A DNA stretch of 36,841 bases, taken from NCBI RefSeq assembly GCF_900184945.1, contig NZ_FXYF01000026.1, positions 1 to 36,841 of the forward strand, given 5' to 3'. The position numbers and the translations under genes were made by a program. The notes beneath the pieces were generated by a model that ran no database searches, was not told the origin of the DNA, and saw nothing but the letters and a program-made list of their open reading frames with translations. Shown here piece after piece: positions 34,963 through 36,841 of the stretch (position 1 is its first letter; every line of letters starts with the position of its first letter). This DNA comes from Antarctobacter aquimaris (GTDB lineage Bacteria; Pseudomonadota; Alphaproteobacteria; Rhodobacterales; Rhodobacteraceae).

Positions 34963-36308
34963 TTCTTGCCCGGCGTGCCGTCGAACTTCTTTTCGATGTC
35001 TTTCCAGCAATCGATGTAATCGTCCTGAAGCGGCGCTTCCTTGCCGGCGAACTGCGTCAATTGCTGCGGAAAGCGGGTCTCGAACATGAAGGACATGGTG
35101 TTGTCCAGCTTGTCGGGGCCGAGATTGGCGTTGGACGCCTTCTCGAATGCTTCGCGGTCCGGGCCATGGGGCAGCATCATGTTGTGCAGGCTGACCCCGC
35201 CCGGAACAAAGCCCTGCGGCTTGGCGTCGTATTCGCCATAGATGTTGCCCATCAGCTCGGACATGATGTTCTTGTGATACCACGGCGGGCGGAAGGTATC
35301 TTCCATCACCATCCAGCGTTCGCGGAACAGCACGAAGTCGATGTTGGCCGTGCCGGGCTGGCCCGAGGGGGCGGTCAGCACGGTAAAGATCGACGGGTCC
35401 GGGTGGTCGAACAGGATCGCACCCACCGGGCAATAGTTGCGCAGATCGTATTTGTAGGGCGCGTAGTTGCCGTGCCATGCGACCACGTCCAGCGGGCTTT
35501 GGTCGATCTTCGTGGTGTGGAACTGGCCGCACCATTTCACGGTCAGGGTCGAGGGCACCTCGCGGTCCTCGAAGGCCGCCACCGGCGCCTTGAAGTCGCG
35601 CGGGTTGGCCATGCAGTTCGCGCCGATCGGACCGCGGCCGGGCAGTTCGAACTTCTGGCCGTAGTTCTCGCAGACAAAGCCACGCGCCGGACCGTCGAGC
35701 AGTTCGACCCGGTAGACCAGGCCACGCGGAATGATGGCGATTTCCTTGGGTTCAAGGTCGATGACGCCCAGTTCGGTGGCAAAGCGCAGGCGGCCTTCCT
35801 GCGGCACAACCAGCAATTCGCTGTCGGCCGAGAAGAAATATTCGTCCACCATCGATTCAGTCACGAGGTAGATATGCGTCGCCATGCCGACCTGCGTGTG
35901 GACGTCGCCCGCCGTCGTCATGGTGCGCATCCCGGTCAGCCAGGTCAGCGGCTCGTCCGTATGCGGGACCGGATCCCAACGGTATTGGCCCAGGCTGGTC
36001 ACGTCGGGATGGATGTCGGGGGCCGACCGGAAGTAAGGCAGGTCGATCTTCGTGTAGCGGTGGCTGTGCTTGACCGACGGACGGATCCGGTAGCACCAGG
36101 TGCGTTCCGGGCGAACATCAGTGAACGCCGTCCCCGAGAGCTGCTCACCGTAAAGGCCATAGTTGCATTTCTGCGGGCTGTTCATGCCCTGCGGCAGCGC
36201 GCCCGGCAGGGCCTCGGTCTCGAAATCGTTGCCAAAGCCGGGCATGTAACCGGGGGTTGTTGTCGTGCCACTGGCCTTCACAAGCGGTGCTGTGTCCTGG
36301 ACGTTCAT
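34959..36308 (-). CDS. hmgA: Homogentisate 1,2-dioxygenase
   Basis: A 449-aa protein from ATG 36308 with AGGAGG 6 nt upstream; the extra upstream codons in the frame have no such site. It has the full-length double cupin layout, with [20 protein letters not shown] at the start. The iron ligands are seen in [14 protein letters not shown] (His, Glu) and [15 protein letters not shown] (His). It opens the homogentisate ring to maleylacetoacetate with O2. It leads a tightly coupled operon. 4-Hydroxyphenylpyruvate dioxygenase is not in the window, so homogentisate must come from genes elsewhere. Confidence 0.97.
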   Translation of the reverse strand: MNVQDTAPLVKASGTTTTPGYMPGFGNDFETEALPGALPQGMNSPQKCNYGLYGEQLSGTAFTDVRPERTWCYRIRPSVKHSHRYTKIDLPYFRSAPDIHPDVTSLGQYRWDPVPHTDEPLTWLTGMRTMTTAGDVHTQVGMATHIYLVTESMVDEYFFSADSELLVVPQEGRLRFATELGVIDLEPKEIAIIPRGLVYRVELLDGPARGFVCENYGQKFELPGRGPIGANCMANPRDFKAPVAAFEDREVPSTLTVKWCGQFHTTKIDQSPLDVVAWHGNYAPYKYDLRNYCPVGAILFDHPDPSIFTVLTAPSGQPGTANIDFVLFRERWMVMEDTFRPPWYHKNIMSELMGNIYGEYDAKPQGFVPGGVSLHNMMLPHGPDREAFEKASNANLGPDKLDNTMSFMFETRFPQQLTQFAGKEAPLQDDYIDCWKDIEKKFDGTPGKK

Positions 36309-36400
36309 GACGTGCCTCCTGCTTTCCATTGACGGCCTGCTCCACCGGCCGCGAACTCGTCGGAAATTAGGGTGCCATCAATGGAATCGTCGAGAGTGCG

Positions 36401-36415
36401 TTTCACCAAGTGAAA
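36401..36415. promoter_or_regulatory. Candidate IclR operator before hmgA
   Basis: TTTCACCAAGTGAAA is a perfect 6+3+6 palindrome, 92 bp upstream of the hmgA start. It matches 13 of 15 positions of the site at 30232-30246 before the IclR gene. Confidence 0.7.
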
Positions 36416-36721
36416 TAGCCGCACACCACATCAATTGGCAGACCTCGTCGGGAATGCTTCGCCGCAACGGGTACCAGCACCACTTCGTTTATGGGCGCCG
36501 ACCGTCCGACGGCGATATCGGTATCGTCGCCATCCAACATGAGCGCATGCACCAGATTGGCAGGTTCAAGGAAGATAATTCGCGACCGAAGCGGCAGGCG
36601 CCAGCACCGATCTGGGCGGTCGGGCCATCGGCGATGTGATCGCCGAGACCGTGAGGATTGCCGCCGCCCCCCCGATACGGAGCGGTTGCCGAAGGCCGAT
36701 CAGCCAAAGGGCATGGCCCCA
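36416..36721. other. Intergenic, no certain gene
   Basis: A minus-strand frame at 36489-36723 starts ATG where the curlin-like stop lies, but its composition is not convincing and it matches no family I know. Part of it (GLGDHIADGPTAQIGAGACR) could be a decayed curlin-like segment. Nothing else is recognised. Confidence 0.35.
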
Positions 36722-36841
36722 TCACCAGCCGTGCTGGAACAGCAGGCCGGCCCGTCCGTGGCCTTGCTGCACGATATGCGCCGTCGTGCCGCGACCGGAC
36801 TGGAACAGGCCGAAACTGTGGCCGCGCCCCGTCTGGGTCAG
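36722..36841 (-). CDS. Curlin-repeat-like protein, C-terminal end (5' end outside window)
   Basis: The last 120 bases on the minus strand are open to the edge and end with TGA at 36722-36724. The 39 residues have Gln-x-Gly spaced as in curlin repeats: QTGRGHSFGLFQSGRGTT, then AHIVQQGHGRAGLLFQHGW. Such repeats build the amyloid core of curli fibres (CsgA/CsgB). The gene would be secreted if complete, but the signal region is not in view. The segment is short, so a chance match is possible. Confidence 0.55.
   Translation of the reverse strand: MTQTGRGHSFGLFQSGRGTTAHIVQQGHGRAGLLFQHGW

Overview
The window looks like a chromosomal accessory stretch from a marine Rhodobacterales (Roseobacter-group) alphaproteobacterium. 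The GC content is high. Family content fits that group: a VPEID-CTERM/exosortase E-protease pair, a VPLPA-CTERM protein, a Hint-domain RTX-like protein, a TAXI-type TRAP transporter, a BCCT carrier, and IclR, LysR and LuxR regulators. The assignment rests on recalled family distributions, not on a search.

Layout. (1) 1-5390: cell-surface locus. It holds the C-terminal 1.1 kaa of a large repeat-rich adhesin-like protein (cadherin-like repeats, three SdrD B-like domains, and a C-terminal domain with Cys and Gln motifs like those of thioester domains). A 62-aa VPEID-CTERM peptide and a fused exosortase E/CPBP protease follow. (2) 5391-9161: decayed DNA with a frameshifted secreted-protein remnant, an intact Hint-domain protein, and fragments of a serine recombinase, IS21 IstB and an IS110 transposase. 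(3) 9162-11355: a cupin and a cyclase-family hydrolase divergent from an IclR regulator. (4) 11356-14942: an IS5 remnant, a LuxR-type regulator convergent with a VPLPA-CTERM protein, and a phage terminase remnant. (5) 14943-22799: a LysR regulator divergent from a tight six-gene operon (aldehyde dehydrogenase, non-canonical dipeptidase-family protein, divergent BCCT carrier, unknown 559-aa protein, DUF3726-like protein, RidA). It resembles an uncharacterised catabolic pathway for a quaternary-amine-like compound. (6) 22800-23753: IS debris. (7) 23754-30126, minus strand: TRAP permease, TAXI binding protein, cytoplasmic-type sulfatase and SulP anion transporter. (8) 30255-36308: an IclR regulator and the homogentisate operon hmgA-maiA-fahA-aacS. 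(9) 36722 to the end: the C-terminus of a curlin-repeat-like protein.

How it works together. Homogentisate is opened, isomerised and split to fumarate and acetoacetate, and the acetoacetate is activated to acetoacetyl-CoA. Two near-identical 15-bp palindromes, one before hmgA and one between the IclR gene and the TRAP-sulfatase-SulP operon, suggest that one IclR protein controls both blocks. That raises the testable idea that a sulfated aromatic compound is imported, desulfated in the cytoplasm and fed to homogentisate, with SulP moving the released sulfate. The exosortase E locus, the LysR/BCCT operon and this proposed aryl-sulfate regulon are the three most interesting systems. Most long antisense frames are GC-driven shadows and are left out.
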